DNA from: Bacillus pumilus
GTDB taxonomy: Bacteria > Bacillota > Bacilli > Bacillales > Bacillaceae
NCBI RefSeq assembly: GCF_009937765.1
Contig: NZ_CP047089.1
Coordinates: forward strand, 1,052,272 to 1,116,271
Length of the DNA: 64,000 nt
Direction: 5' to 3'
In this document: one piece after another, positions 8,640-17,544 of the stretch
Position numbering within the stretch: position 1 is the stretch's first letter
Layout of the letters: the number at the start of each line of letters is the position of its first letter
Notes under the pieces: generated by a model
Database searches by the model: none
What the model was told of the DNA's origin: nothing
The model's input: only the letters and a program-made list of their open reading frames with translations
Program-made: the position numbers and the translations under genes

Positions 8640-10055
8640 TTACTCAATATGATTCTTTTTCAACGAAGCAGGTTCATCGTCCCAGCATTCAATGTTCTCA
8701 TTGTTTGGAACGGCATTTTTATAAAAGACTGGATCTTTCCCCTCTTTTTTCTGCCGTGAATAATCCTTTAATGCTGCAAAGGCGACTTTGGACAGCATGG
8801 TAATGGCAATAAGGTTAACGATGACCATTAAGCCCATAAACAGATCGGCAAGATTCCAAACAAAAGGAACACTTGCTACAGCACCGAATAAAACCATGGC
8901 AATGACCGCAATACGGTATCCAATCAACCAGGCTTTGCTTGATTTAAGGAACTCAATGTTCGTTTCACCATAGTAATAATTCCCGATCAGCGTACTAAAC
9001 GCAAATAAGAAAACCATAATGGCAAGAACACCAGAAGCCCAAGGACCGATGTGTTCACTCAAAGATGCTTGAGTAAGCTCAATACCTGTTAATTTTGTCG
9101 TTTTATATGCACTTGAGAAAAGAACGATAAAGGCAGTACTTGTACAAATAATCAGTGTATCAATTAAGACACCAAATGCTTGGATCAATCCTTGCTTTAC
9201 AGGGTGGCTCGTCACGGCAGCTGCAGCAGCGTTTGGTGCGCTACCCATCCCAGCTTCGTTTGAGAATAGACCCCGTTTGATCCCTTCCATAATGACGGCA
9301 CCCATGGTACCACCTGCAAACTGCTCAATACCGAATGCGTGTGAAATAATCGTTTGGATAACACCAGGCAGTTCAGTAATGTTTGTAATCATAACAAAAA
9401 GAGCAATACCAATATAAGCGACAGCTAAGAAGACCACAATGTATTCTGCCATCTTGGCAATCGTTTTGACCCCACCGAAAATGATGATACTAAATCCAAT
9501 GGCCATAATGACGCCTACGAGCAAACGATTTGTGCCAAATGAATTTTCAAAAGCAATGGTAATGGTGTTTGACTGTACAGCATTAAAGACAATACCGAAA
9601 GAAATGGTGATTAATACAGCAAACAAAATCCCCATCCAGCGTTTCTTTAAGCCTTTTTCAATATAGTAGGCCGGACCACCGCGAAAGCCTGATGCATCCT
9701 TTACTTTATATACTTGGGCAAGCGTGCTTTCAACAAAGCTTGACGCAGAACCAATAATGGCTAGGATCCACATCCAAAAAATAGCGCCAGGACCACCCAT
9801 GGCAATTGCGATCGCAATCCCAGTAATGTTCCCAGTTCCAACCCGAGCCGCCATACTAATAGCAAAGGCTTGGAACGGTGATACGCCAGATTTTTGTTTA
9901 TTTGTTCCTTCTTTCAGAACAATCACCATTTCCTTAAGCATACGCACTTGAAGGAAACGAGACCTGAATGTGAAATAAAGGCCGACAATAATTAATAGTG
10001 CAACAATAATATATGACCATAGAAAACCATTTGTTGTTGTTAATAAACCATTCAT
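8640..10055 (-). CDS. glnT: Glutamine/sodium symporter (AGCS family)
   Basis: A 471-residue sodium:amino acid symporter of the alanine/glycine:cation family with about 10-11 membrane helices. Family signatures include the GTGNITGIAIAIAMGGPGAIFWMW region near residue 73 and GLFSNEAGMGSAPNAAAAA. It lies 30 bp downstream of glsA on the same strand, as in the B. subtilis glsA-glnT (ybgJ-ybgH) operon, so it most likely imports glutamine for GlsA. The divergent glnK-glnL genes encode the expected glutamine-sensing regulator. Confidence 0.9.
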   Translation of the reverse strand: MNGLLTTTNGFLWSYIIVALLIIVGLYFTFRSRFLQVRMLKEMVIVLKEGTNKQKSGVSPFQAFAISMAARVGTGNITGIAIAIAMGGPGAIFWMWILAIIGSASSFVESTLAQVYKVKDASGFRGGPAYYIEKGLKKRWMGILFAVLITISFGIVFNAVQSNTITIAFENSFGTNRLLVGVIMAIGFSIIIFGGVKTIAKMAEYIVVFLAVAYIGIALFVMITNITELPGVIQTIISHAFGIEQFAGGTMGAVIMEGIKRGLFSNEAGMGSAPNAAAAAVTSHPVKQGLIQAFGVLIDTLIICTSTAFIVLFSSAYKTTKLTGIELTQASLSEHIGPWASGVLAIMVFLFAFSTLIGNYYYGETNIEFLKSSKAWLIGYRIAVIAMVLFGAVASVPFVWNLADLFMGLMVIVNLIAITMLSKVAFAALKDYSRQKKEGKDPVFYKNAVPNNENIECWDDEPASLKKNHIE

Positions 10056-10085
10056 AACATCACCTCTTCTAATTCATCCTATTTC

Positions 10086-11066
10086 TTAAAAAATACTGAG
10101 ATCCCACTCTTTGGCGAGCTTTTTCAGCATCATAACACCGGTAATACTATTACCACAATCGTCAATGGCGGGACCATAAATACCGATTCCACAGCCTGTC
10201 TGAAATGGGAATTCTCTTCTTGCGCTTGGCGGAACGCAAGCCATAATTCCTCCAGACACGCCACTTTTGGCTGGTACGCCTACGAAAGCAGCAAAATTAC
10301 CAGATGCATTATACATGCCGCATGTCAGCATCAATGCCTTTGTTAGTCTTGCGATATCTTTTGGGATGACTTGGACTTGTTTAAAGGGATGGTAGCCATC
10401 ACTTGAAATAATGAGTCCAATCAAGGCGATGTCCTCTGTTGTGACCTCGATGGAACATTGCTTTAGGTACACTTCTAATGTCTCTTCGACATCTGATTCT
10501 AAATAATTGGTTTCTTTTAAGTAATAAGCAAGAGCACGGTTACGGTGCGCAGTTGCCCATTCTGATTGATAAACCTCTTCATTAACAGATGGACGCTTTC
10601 CTATTAAGTTTTCGATTAAATCGAAAATATATGCTAGCTTTTCTGTAGAAGTCTTTCCGGGAAGGATGGAGGATACGGTAATAGCTCCAGCATTAATCAT
10701 TGGATTAAAGGGCTTCCCTGGTTTATGCATCTCAAGACGATAGATGGAATTAAATGCATCACCAGTTGGCTCTACATCTACCCGATCCAAGACGTAAGGA
10801 ACGCCTCTTCCTAAACAGGCAGCTATAAAGCTGATGACTTTTGAGATACTTTGCAGGGTAAAGGGAACGTCCCAATCACCATATCGTACAGATGATCCAT
10901 CTGGGCCTATCACGCTGATACCAAGTTGAGAGGAATTCACTTTTCCGAGTGCTGGAATGTAGCCAGCGTTTTGTCCATTTTTGTAATACGGACGAATTTC
11001 TTCTGCCCATTGATCAACAGAAGACTGGCATGCGTGTTGTGTATTATTAGAAATTACTGTTTTCAT
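10086..11066 (-). CDS. glsA: Glutaminase 1
   Basis: A 326-residue beta-lactamase-fold glutaminase (glutamine to glutamate plus ammonia). The catalytic S-x-x-K is visible in TLQSISKVISF, with NPMINAGAI, KSGVSGGI and the GNSITG end all typical of the family. Start ATG 11066 follows GGAGG; the upstream in-frame codons have no RBS. It leads the glsA-glnT operon. A catabolite-responsive element candidate (11268-11281) lies upstream. GlnL is the expected activator, but I could not find a convincing pair of TTTTGT repeats. Confidence 0.93.
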   Translation of the reverse strand: MKTVISNNTQHACQSSVDQWAEEIRPYYKNGQNAGYIPALGKVNSSQLGISVIGPDGSSVRYGDWDVPFTLQSISKVISFIAACLGRGVPYVLDRVDVEPTGDAFNSIYRLEMHKPGKPFNPMINAGAITVSSILPGKTSTEKLAYIFDLIENLIGKRPSVNEEVYQSEWATAHRNRALAYYLKETNYLESDVEETLEVYLKQCSIEVTTEDIALIGLIISSDGYHPFKQVQVIPKDIARLTKALMLTCGMYNASGNFAAFVGVPAKSGVSGGIMACVPPSARREFPFQTGCGIGIYGPAIDDCGNSITGVMMLKKLAKEWDLSIF

Positions 11067-11267
11067 ACGATTCCTCCAATCAAAAATCAAAAAGTACCCT
11101 ATTGAATTGGCGGATGACAAAAAATGCGATCAAATAGGCACGAAAACATGTTACACATCTTCAAAGAACTTGTCATGCGCTGCTTGTACCACTCCTTTAC
11201 ACCTAAATATATGTTCAAATGAAGGCTTTGGCGGTGAGAAAACAAAAAGGGTTTTTAGTGAAAATTA

Positions 11268-11281
11268 AGAAAACGCTTACA
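11268..11281. promoter_or_regulatory. Candidate cre site (CcpA) in the glsA/glnK interval
   Basis: AGAAAACGCTTACA matches the cre consensus TGWAARCGYTWNCW at 13 of 14 positions. It lies about 200 bp upstream of glsA and could link glutamine use to carbon status. Confidence 0.5.
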
Positions 11282-11380
11282 TATAGTTTCACTAAAATTA
11301 TTTATTCAATTTATCTTGGAAACTACACAATCTGACGAAAATCTACAGAAAAACTTACAAATAAAAATCGATTTGTCGAT

Positions 11381-11415
11381 GATTGTCTAAACAATTCCCA
11401 TTATTGTAGACAATC
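11381..11415. promoter_or_regulatory. Interrupted palindrome upstream of glnK
   Basis: Nested inverted repeats GATTGTC/GACAATC (outer) and ACAAT/ATTGT (inner) surround a 7-base centre. No T-tract follows, so an operator is more likely than a terminator. The remainder of the 517-bp gap 11067-11583 holds the cre candidate, the glnK promoter and no gene that I can support. Confidence 0.45.
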
Positions 11416-11519
11416 ACCAACATGCTGAATAGCTGAAAGGTCACCATGCCATCTCGGTGAATAGTCATAAAAAAGGATTTTGGGGAAATAAGCAGCTGTG
11501 AAAATTATTTTTTTGTACA

Positions 11520-11548
11520 TTGTGAAGAAAAGAGTCTCCTTGTATACT
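11520..11548 (+). promoter_or_regulatory. Sigma-A promoter of glnK
   Basis: TTGTGA (11520-11525) and TATACT (11543-11548) are separated by 17 bases, a near-consensus housekeeping promoter 35 bp before the glnK start. Confidence 0.6.
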
Positions 11549-11583
11549 GTGGCTATGCAAAAAGGGGAAGGGATGTCAGTCAT

Positions 11584-12870
11584 TTGAGTTTAAACCAGCT
11601 TGTTAAAAAAGACGCATTCATATTAATTTTCATGGTGGTGATTGTGCCGCTTGCAGGAGAACTGAAGTTTTATCCTGTGAATGAAACGTTCCGGATCAGC
11701 TTTGGCGCACCTGCGTTTTTCTTTTGTTTATTACTCTTAAGAAAATCTAGACCGTTCTTGCCCGGATTTTTAACAGGCGCAGCCATTGTGCTTTTTCGAG
11801 TAGGTTTAGATTTAATTCAGCATCATGCTGGTTTCGCCGCATCATTTTATCAGCAATTCCCAAGTTTCTTTTTCTATTTTACATATGCATTCCTGTTCTT
11901 TGCCGTCCGTACGGGACGTTTTAAACAGCGCTCTATTTTTATTGGCATCATTGGTCTAATAATTGAATTATTGGCTGATTTTGTCGAGCTGTTTGTACAA
12001 TATTTAGTATTTGATACGACGATGACGTTATCAAAGCTGAGTGATATGTTTCTCATTGCATTTGCTCACAGCTTTGTGGTGATCAGCTTTTTTAATATGA
12101 TGAAGCTGTATGAGGCACAATCTAGAGAGAAGCAAATCATGAAACAAAATGAGCATATGATGATGGTCATTTCTAATTTATATGAAGAAACGGTTCATTT
12201 AAAGAAAACGTTAAAACATACAGAGCATATTACGCAAGAATCATACAGGCTGTATCGTCTCCTTTATGAACACGAAGCAGGTAAGGAAGTGAGTCAAGAA
12301 CTGTTGAAGCTCGCAGGAGAAATCCATGAAGTGAAAAAGGACAATCAGCGTATTTATGCTGGGCTTTCTAAGCTGATTTCTAAGGAAAATATGCAAGACT
12401 ATATGAAGGCGGAAGAGCTCGTTCAAATTGTCCTCCGCATTCAAGAAAAGTATGCGCTCTCTCTAGGGAAAAACATCTCCTTTACATCTGATATAAGAGG
12501 CATTCATTTGCATGATTACCATGTGTTCATTTTCTTATCGCTCATTAATAATTTAATGGCAAATGCGGTTGAAGCCATAGAGGGTAACGGAATGATCTCA
12601 CTCGTATTGAAAGGAAGTCATGATAAAATAGAGATTCGGATTGAAGATGATGGCCCGGGGATTCCAGAAAAAATGAGAGACATAGTATTTGATCCAGGCT
12701 ATACTTCCAAATTTGATGCATATGGAACACCATCAACTGGGATTGGATTATCCTATGTGAAAGAGCTGGTTAAAGAGCTTGGCGGTCAAATTAAAATCGA
12801 ACAAAGAGAAACTAAAGGAACAGCTTTTCAGCTAATCCTTCCTATACAAAATTTAATACAGAGAGGGTGA
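11584..12870 (+). CDS. glnK: Sensor histidine kinase GlnK (glutamine sensing)
   Basis: A 428-residue membrane kinase. Residues about 10-180 hold six or so hydrophobic segments with almost no extracytoplasmic loops. A coiled linker follows, with a His in GEIHEVKKDNQRI as the likely phospho-acceptor region. The GHKL ATPase domain occupies about residues 310-425, with the N box NNLMANAVEAI, G1 DDGPGIPE and G2 STGIGLSYV. The start is TTG 11584, after a modest GGGGAAGGG. It is followed four bases later by its response regulator and lies divergent from glsA-glnT, exactly the B. subtilis ycbA-ycbB/glsA logic. Confidence 0.88.
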   Translation: MSLNQLVKKDAFILIFMVVIVPLAGELKFYPVNETFRISFGAPAFFFCLLLLRKSRPFLPGFLTGAAIVLFRVGLDLIQHHAGFAASFYQQFPSFFFYFTYAFLFFAVRTGRFKQRSIFIGIIGLIIELLADFVELFVQYLVFDTTMTLSKLSDMFLIAFAHSFVVISFFNMMKLYEAQSREKQIMKQNEHMMMVISNLYEETVHLKKTLKHTEHITQESYRLYRLLYEHEAGKEVSQELLKLAGEIHEVKKDNQRIYAGLSKLISKENMQDYMKAEELVQIVLRIQEKYALSLGKNISFTSDIRGIHLHDYHVFIFLSLINNLMANAVEAIEGNGMISLVLKGSHDKIEIRIEDDGPGIPEKMRDIVFDPGYTSKFDAYGTPSTGIGLSYVKELVKELGGQIKIEQRETKGTAFQLILPIQNLIQRG

Positions 12871-12874
12871 GTGT

Positions 12875-13816
12875 ATGCGATTTTTCATTGCAGATGATGA
12901 TCGTGCAATACGCTCGATTTTAGGCCAAATCATTGAGGATGAAGATTTGGGTGAGGTCGTGGATGAAGCCGATGACGGAGTTGGATTAGAGGCACATTCA
13001 TTGAACCTAAAAAAAATAGACATCCTTCTGATTGACCTTTTGATGCCTGCTAGAGATGGCATTCAAACCATACGTCATATTCACCCTGAATTCAAAGGCA
13101 AAATCATGATGATTTCCCAAGTAGAGGCGAAAGAGATGATGGCAGAAGCCTATGAATTAGGGATTGAATATTATATCCATAAGCCTGTCAATCGCATTGA
13201 AATCGTCAGTGTGATTCGAAAAGTCATCGAGCGGATCAAGCTGGAGAAATCGATTTATGATATTCAAGCGTCCCTTCGCCATGTGCTACCGCTAGAGCCT
13301 GTTATTTCTCATCATACGACGGGTACTGGTTTGAAGAAAAGGACGATGAAAGAGGCGGGTGAATTTCTTTTATCTGAACTAGGAATTGTTGGAGAGAGTG
13401 GATCTAAGGATTTACTAGAGATCCTGATCTACCTACATGAAACACAGTCAGCCAATTCTCATGAGGTCAATTTCCCGCCATTAAAGCAGCTCTTTATCAA
13501 AACGGCGGAGAGGAAGCTGGATCATGGGGCAACCGATGTCGAAGTGATGAGAGAAGTGAAAGCGGCAGAGCAGCGGATTAGACGCGCTATTCATCATTCC
13601 TTGAATCATTTTGCTTCACTAGGATTAACAGATTTCTCGAATCCTAAGTTTGAGCACTATGCGTCAAAGTTTTTTGACTTTACCGATGTCAGTCAAAGAA
13701 TGAAAGAAATGCAGAAGACCTCTCCATCCGCAGGATCAACGGGCAGAGTCAATACAAAGAAGTTTGTTCAAATTTTTTATTTTGAAGCAAAGCAGTTATT
13801 TGAGGGAATGAGCTGA
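12875..13816 (+). CDS. glnL: Response regulator GlnL
   Basis: A 313-residue regulator. The receiver domain (residues 1-120) shows the acidic pocket FIADDD, the phospho-acceptor Asp in LLIDLLMP and the conserved Lys in YIHKP. The C-terminal half is the YcbB-type DNA-binding domain, which includes EQRIRRAIHHSLNHFASLGL. It is translationally close to glnK (4-bp gap, RBS GAGGGTGAG). In B. subtilis, GlnL activates glsA-glnT when glutamine is present. Confidence 0.9.
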   Translation: MRFFIADDDRAIRSILGQIIEDEDLGEVVDEADDGVGLEAHSLNLKKIDILLIDLLMPARDGIQTIRHIHPEFKGKIMMISQVEAKEMMAEAYELGIEYYIHKPVNRIEIVSVIRKVIERIKLEKSIYDIQASLRHVLPLEPVISHHTTGTGLKKRTMKEAGEFLLSELGIVGESGSKDLLEILIYLHETQSANSHEVNFPPLKQLFIKTAERKLDHGATDVEVMREVKAAEQRIRRAIHHSLNHFASLGLTDFSNPKFEHYASKFFDFTDVSQRMKEMQKTSPSAGSTGRVNTKKFVQIFYFEAKQLFEGMS

Positions 13817-14007
13817 AGAAAATCTATTGGAATGATTGGAGAAAATAAACAGAAAAAGACCGCTATTTCTATGATCTTTCGTGATGTTTATGTATCTTTA
13901 TCATTTAACTGATGATTCTGATTTTTCTTTTTTCTTGAAAATAAAACTCTCTTGTGCAAACGTTTGTTAAAATAGTGAGGTTAGACTAGAATGTCGGAGG
14001 TTTTATT

Positions 14008-15093
14008 TTGGGAAAAATTAAACGAAATGCGCTCTGCCCATGCGGAAGCGGAAAAAAATATAAACATTGCTGTGGTCAAAAGTCAGGCGGAGAACAAACG
14101 TCTGAGCTTGTGTTTAAGGAAGCTGTACAAGTTCAAAAGGATTTAATGAATTATGCATTCTCTAAACATCAGAGAGCCATCAATCAATTCATTAATGAGT
14201 TTTCTTTTCTTGCAGATATGGATAAAGAAACGCAACAAATCTCGGTCTTTCATTTGAGTGTATGGGGCATCTTTTTCCGTCCATTAACGGACCAGAAAGA
14301 AACCATCTTCCAAGAATTCCTGACAAAGAAAGCGGAAGATATTACCCGTCCGAAAACAAAACAAGTGGTTCAATCATGGACAGACATGGAACCATCTTTG
14401 CTTTTATTAAATGAAAAAACGGACGAGTCTCTTTACTTTGAGAATATGGTGACAGCTGAAAAGGTTGAAGTAGATGTAAAACCGGATCAAACAGTGCTAC
14501 CTGAAAAGGGAAGTCTCGTGCTTGGATTCCCTGTTCAATTTGAAGAAAAAGCAGAGTTTTTCATTCAATATACAATGTTTGCGAAAGAGTTTACAGATAC
14601 GCTTCTTCTTCAAGTTCGTCAGCTTGTTGAAGCATATGAGGCAAATGGAGGAACGCGCAGCACATTTATGAGAGAATCATTCCCTGACGTGTTGGAGTGC
14701 ATGTTTGCAAAGCAAGAAGTAGAAGAATCAGAAACATCTGCTCAAACAGAAGGCGATACAGGTTTAACAGCAGATCGCATGGACTGGGCAAGTGACGTTC
14801 AACTGGAAACTGCTAAGCTGATTGAAGATGGAATGAAAGAACACGGGGACCAAAGCCTGACTGATGGCGCGTTAACTGTGTGGAAAGCCTATTGTGATCA
14901 GAAATCACCTGTGATCCGTAAAGCAGCATCATTTGCTGCGGGAATCGAATATTACATTCATTCACTTGCAAGCGATGCCCCGCTTTCTCAAGCGCAAATA
15001 GCGAAAAAGTATGGCATTAGTGCGTCTACTGTATCAAGCCGTTTTAAAGATATCGAAAAAGCGGTGAAAGAAGAACAAGAGGCGACGGTATAG
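14008..15093 (+). CDS. SEC-C motif protein with C-terminal HTH
   Basis: A 361-residue soluble protein of unknown function. The N terminus carries a complete SEC-C zinc motif (CPCGSGKKYKHCC, residues about 10-22), the same metal-binding tail found in SecA. The middle is acidic and poorly conserved. The last about 80 residues resemble a cyclin/TFIIB-type helical repeat ending in a helix-turn-helix (SQAQIAKKYGISASTVSSRF), so it may bind DNA or RNA. Start TTG 14008 sits seven bases after TCGGAGG. It is monocistronic with its own terminator. I do not recognise a named orthologue. Confidence 0.75.
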   Translation: MGKIKRNALCPCGSGKKYKHCCGQKSGGEQTSELVFKEAVQVQKDLMNYAFSKHQRAINQFINEFSFLADMDKETQQISVFHLSVWGIFFRPLTDQKETIFQEFLTKKAEDITRPKTKQVVQSWTDMEPSLLLLNEKTDESLYFENMVTAEKVEVDVKPDQTVLPEKGSLVLGFPVQFEEKAEFFIQYTMFAKEFTDTLLLQVRQLVEAYEANGGTRSTFMRESFPDVLECMFAKQEVEESETSAQTEGDTGLTADRMDWASDVQLETAKLIEDGMKEHGDQSLTDGALTVWKAYCDQKSPVIRKAASFAAGIEYYIHSLASDAPLSQAQIAKKYGISASTVSSRFKDIEKAVKEEQEATV

Positions 15094-15099
15094 CATAAG

Positions 15100-15138
15100 A
15101 AAAGACGCGGCACCTTCATAGGGCCAGCGTCTTTTTTT
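15100..15138 (+). terminator. Terminator after the SEC-C gene
   Basis: AAAGACGC pairs with GCGTCTTT around an 18-base loop that can extend the stem, followed by seven T residues. Confidence 0.75.
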
Positions 15139-15147
15139 AGTTCATGA

Positions 15148-15294
15148 TCATCTTGTTTTAATAAAACCACTCATGTACTGGGATGTATTGTAATCGTTGA
15201 GGTCAATTTTCCACTGACCATCCCCATTACGTTTCATTTTCACTTCGTATTCAGTCGGGCTGGAGACTGGGGGAAGCTTCTCGAATTCAGATGC
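15148..15294 (-). pseudogene. Detached C-terminal coding segment of the DUF5105-like lipoprotein
   Basis: Directly after the TAA stop of the lipoprotein gene the same frame stays open for 48 more codons. It encodes SEFEKLPP, then EYEVKMKRN and QWKIDLNDY, ending at TGA 15148-15150. This matches the C-terminal residues of the sister lipoprotein at 21817-22875 (EEFKKLGP, EVNMKKN, QWKLDLNDY). It is therefore former coding sequence cut off by a nonsense change. Confidence 0.8.
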
Positions 15295-16188
15295 TTACAA
15301 GTTTAAGCTTTTCTTATACAATTCTTCTTTAGAGCCGATCTTGCCGTTGTAAAACTCGTCTCTTTGTTTGTCTAGTTTGTCTTTTAAGTTAGTAGCATCA
15401 ATGCCTGTTACTTGAGCGACAACCTTCGCCTCGTCATTAGAGATGGTTTTTACACTTGTTTCTACTTTGGTTTTATCCTTCATGGTGTCTTGAATCCGTT
15501 TGTACATCGACAGAATATCACGGTCACTTACTTCATTGCCGTACATGCCGGCGGTTCTTTTGAAGTCTTTTACGAACATATCGTGGTATTTATTCACGAC
15601 ATCGGATTGATTGTCGCCCGTTAAATCTGCAAATTGATCGTTCTTTTTGTCAAACACAATGATATCCGTATAAGCGGATAGCGCTTTTGCAGGGTTATCC
15701 AGCTTTTTTGCTGTATCCAATATTTTGTTTCCATCTAGGCTGATTTCGATCGAATCACTGTTTTTCTTGATGCTGTCTTGGTACACGAACTGATATTTCT
15801 TCCCTTTGTCTACTAGGAAATAAAGAGCACCTGATTGTGATTTTCCTTTGTTCAATGAACCAAGGTCAAGACGGTCTTTACTGCCGTAAAATTTTAAATC
15901 AGATACTTTGGCATCGTCCTGATAAAGGGAGAAGTCAGAGCTATATAATGAGAGAGCTTTGTCGCCTTTGTTTGTAATCGTCAGGTTGACTTTTAGCACC
16001 AATTCATTGTCTCTTAGCGTAGTTGATGAGTCTTCTGGTAACGTATATTCGTAGCTATCGACTTTTACCTCTGCTGTTTTTGTTGATTTTTGATCAGCGT
16101 TGCTTGATTTTGCTGAGCTCTGGCAAGCTGCAGAGATGATCATCACGAATGAAATCATGAGGAGTGCGCTTATTTTTTTAAGATTCAC
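15295..16188 (-). CDS. Lipoprotein, YcdA/DUF5105-like, C-terminally truncated
   Basis: A 297-residue secreted lipoprotein. A basic N terminus and hydrophobic stretch end in the lipobox SAAC with Cys at residue 22. The body has an Ig-like DUF4352-type part (VDSYEYTLP, ELVLKVNLTITN, SDFSLYQDD) and a helical DUF5105 part. It is a paralogue of the gene at 21817-22875. Relative to that 352-residue copy it stops early: a TAA replaces the Tyr codon before the conserved C-terminal 48 residues. The loss may be tolerated or the gene may be decaying; a sequencing error is also possible. Function is unknown; B. subtilis YcdA has been linked to swarming. Confidence 0.8.
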   Translation of the reverse strand: MNLKKISALLMISFVMIISAACQSSAKSSNADQKSTKTAEVKVDSYEYTLPEDSSTTLRDNELVLKVNLTITNKGDKALSLYSSDFSLYQDDAKVSDLKFYGSKDRLDLGSLNKGKSQSGALYFLVDKGKKYQFVYQDSIKKNSDSIEISLDGNKILDTAKKLDNPAKALSAYTDIIVFDKKNDQFADLTGDNQSDVVNKYHDMFVKDFKRTAGMYGNEVSDRDILSMYKRIQDTMKDKTKVETSVKTISNDEAKVVAQVTGIDATNLKDKLDKQRDEFYNGKIGSKEELYKKSLNL

Positions 16189-16583
16189 AGTTAATGCTCC
16201 TTTGCTTTTCTTTCGTCATTTCATTCCCGCTATCTGACTATGAGAAAAGAAACAGATAGGATGGTATATTCGGGTGTTACAGGGAAAATCTCCTTATGAC
16301 GATTTGCACTTTTCATTCTATCGAAATTTAATCATGCTGAGGAATAGGTTTTAGTCCCTATCTTTGAAAGAAATTGACACAAAAATCATTAATGAAAGGA
16401 AATTTGTAAGTCTAATATACCAGTCAATAAGAATTAATTTGTAGATTTATTATCTGTTTTAAATGTTTTTTAGGTAAAAATCTTGAAATGAGGGTTTTGC
16501 TGCTTCAGAGAGCAGGATACTTGAATGTTGAAAAGGAATCGTGGGAAAATAAGGATGATTAAGCAGATAAGGGAGATGAGCTT
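16189..16583. other. Non-coding gap between lipoprotein and yccK genes
   Basis: A 395-bp AT-rich stretch with no supportable gene. It holds a TTGACA at 16374-16379 without a well-spaced -10, and a CTGCT/AGCAG inverted repeat near 16500-16515 close to a GTTTTG-15-GGATAC arrangement that weakly resembles a sigma-B promoter for yccK. Confidence 0.4.
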
Positions 16584-17513
16584 TTGAAAAAGGTAACGCT
16601 TGGACGAACTAATTTACAGGTGAATCCGATAGGGCTTGGTACGAATGCGGTGGGTGGACATAATTTGTTCCCGAACCTGAGTGAAGATGCCGGACGAGAG
16701 CTTGTGGAGACAGCTCTTGATCAAGGTGTCAATTTCTTAGATTCTGCTTTTATTTATGGGCTGGGCCGTTCAGAGGAATTGATTGGTGAGATTATTGCCA
16801 AAAGAGGCGGTAGAGAAAACCTTGTCCTTGCGACAAAAGGGGCTCATAAAGAAGTAAACGGACAAATTGAATTGGATAACAGCCGAGACTTTTTAAGAGA
16901 GCAGGTCGAAAATAGCCTGAAACGACTGAAAACAGATTATATTGATTTATACTATATGCATTTCCCGGACGGCCGGACGCCGCTGGAAGAAGTAGCAGGC
17001 ACATTAAAGGAATTGAAGGATGAAGGGAAAATCAGGGCGATTGGTGCATCTAACCTTGATTTTGAACAGCTTCAAGCCTTTAATCGAGATGGCTACTTAG
17101 ATGTGCTTCAGTCGGAATATTCTTTGCTGAAACGTGAGGCAGAAAAGGATCTTCTCCCTTACTGCGTCGAGCATCGTATTTCCTTTATTCCTTATTTCCC
17201 GTTGGCGTCAGGTTTGTTGACTGGTAAATTTACGAAGGATGCGACATTTGATGATATTCGAGCAAAAGATCCGCTTTTCCAAGGTGAGGCGTTCCTTCAA
17301 AATCTCGAAAAAGTAGACAAGCTAAAGGCAATTGCACAATCTAAGAACGCTGAAACGGCACACGTCGCACTCGCTTGGCTTCTAGCACAGGACGGCATCG
17401 ACGCCATTATTCCAGGTGCAAAACGAGCTGAGCAAGTTCAGCAAAACCTCAAAACAAACGACGTTCAATTAACAAAAGAAGAAATCAATCAAATTGACCA
17501 GATTTTCTCTTAA
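16584..17513 (+). CDS. yccK: Aldo/keto reductase YccK
   Basis: A 309-residue NADPH-dependent oxidoreductase of the TIM-barrel aldo/keto reductase family, very similar to B. subtilis YccK (310 residues) and related to IolS. Visible features are the N-terminal GLGTNAVGG, the catalytic Asp/Tyr region [15 protein letters not shown], the Lys in VLATKGAHK, the His region YYMHFPD, and the cofactor segment [10 protein letters not shown]. Start TTG 16584 lies eight bases after GGGAG. The physiological substrate is unknown. In B. subtilis it is also next to natAB. Confidence 0.9.
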   Translation: MKKVTLGRTNLQVNPIGLGTNAVGGHNLFPNLSEDAGRELVETALDQGVNFLDSAFIYGLGRSEELIGEIIAKRGGRENLVLATKGAHKEVNGQIELDNSRDFLREQVENSLKRLKTDYIDLYYMHFPDGRTPLEEVAGTLKELKDEGKIRAIGASNLDFEQLQAFNRDGYLDVLQSEYSLLKREAEKDLLPYCVEHRISFIPYFPLASGLLTGKFTKDATFDDIRAKDPLFQGEAFLQNLEKVDKLKAIAQSKNAETAHVALAWLLAQDGIDAIIPGAKRAEQVQQNLKTNDVQLTKEEINQIDQIFS

Positions 17514-17544
17514 TAAAAAAGGTGCTTAGCTGCACCTTTTTTTA
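17514..17544. terminator. Convergent terminator yccK/natK
   Basis: AAAAAAGGTGC pairs with GCACCTTTTTT around TTAGCT; A and T runs flank it so it can act in both directions. Confidence 0.85.

Noticed and set aside
13957-13966. CAAACGTTTG palindrome before the SEC-C gene as a LacI/CcpA operator
   Set aside because: Two mismatches to cre and a 10-bp palindrome can occur by chance; no regulator nearby.
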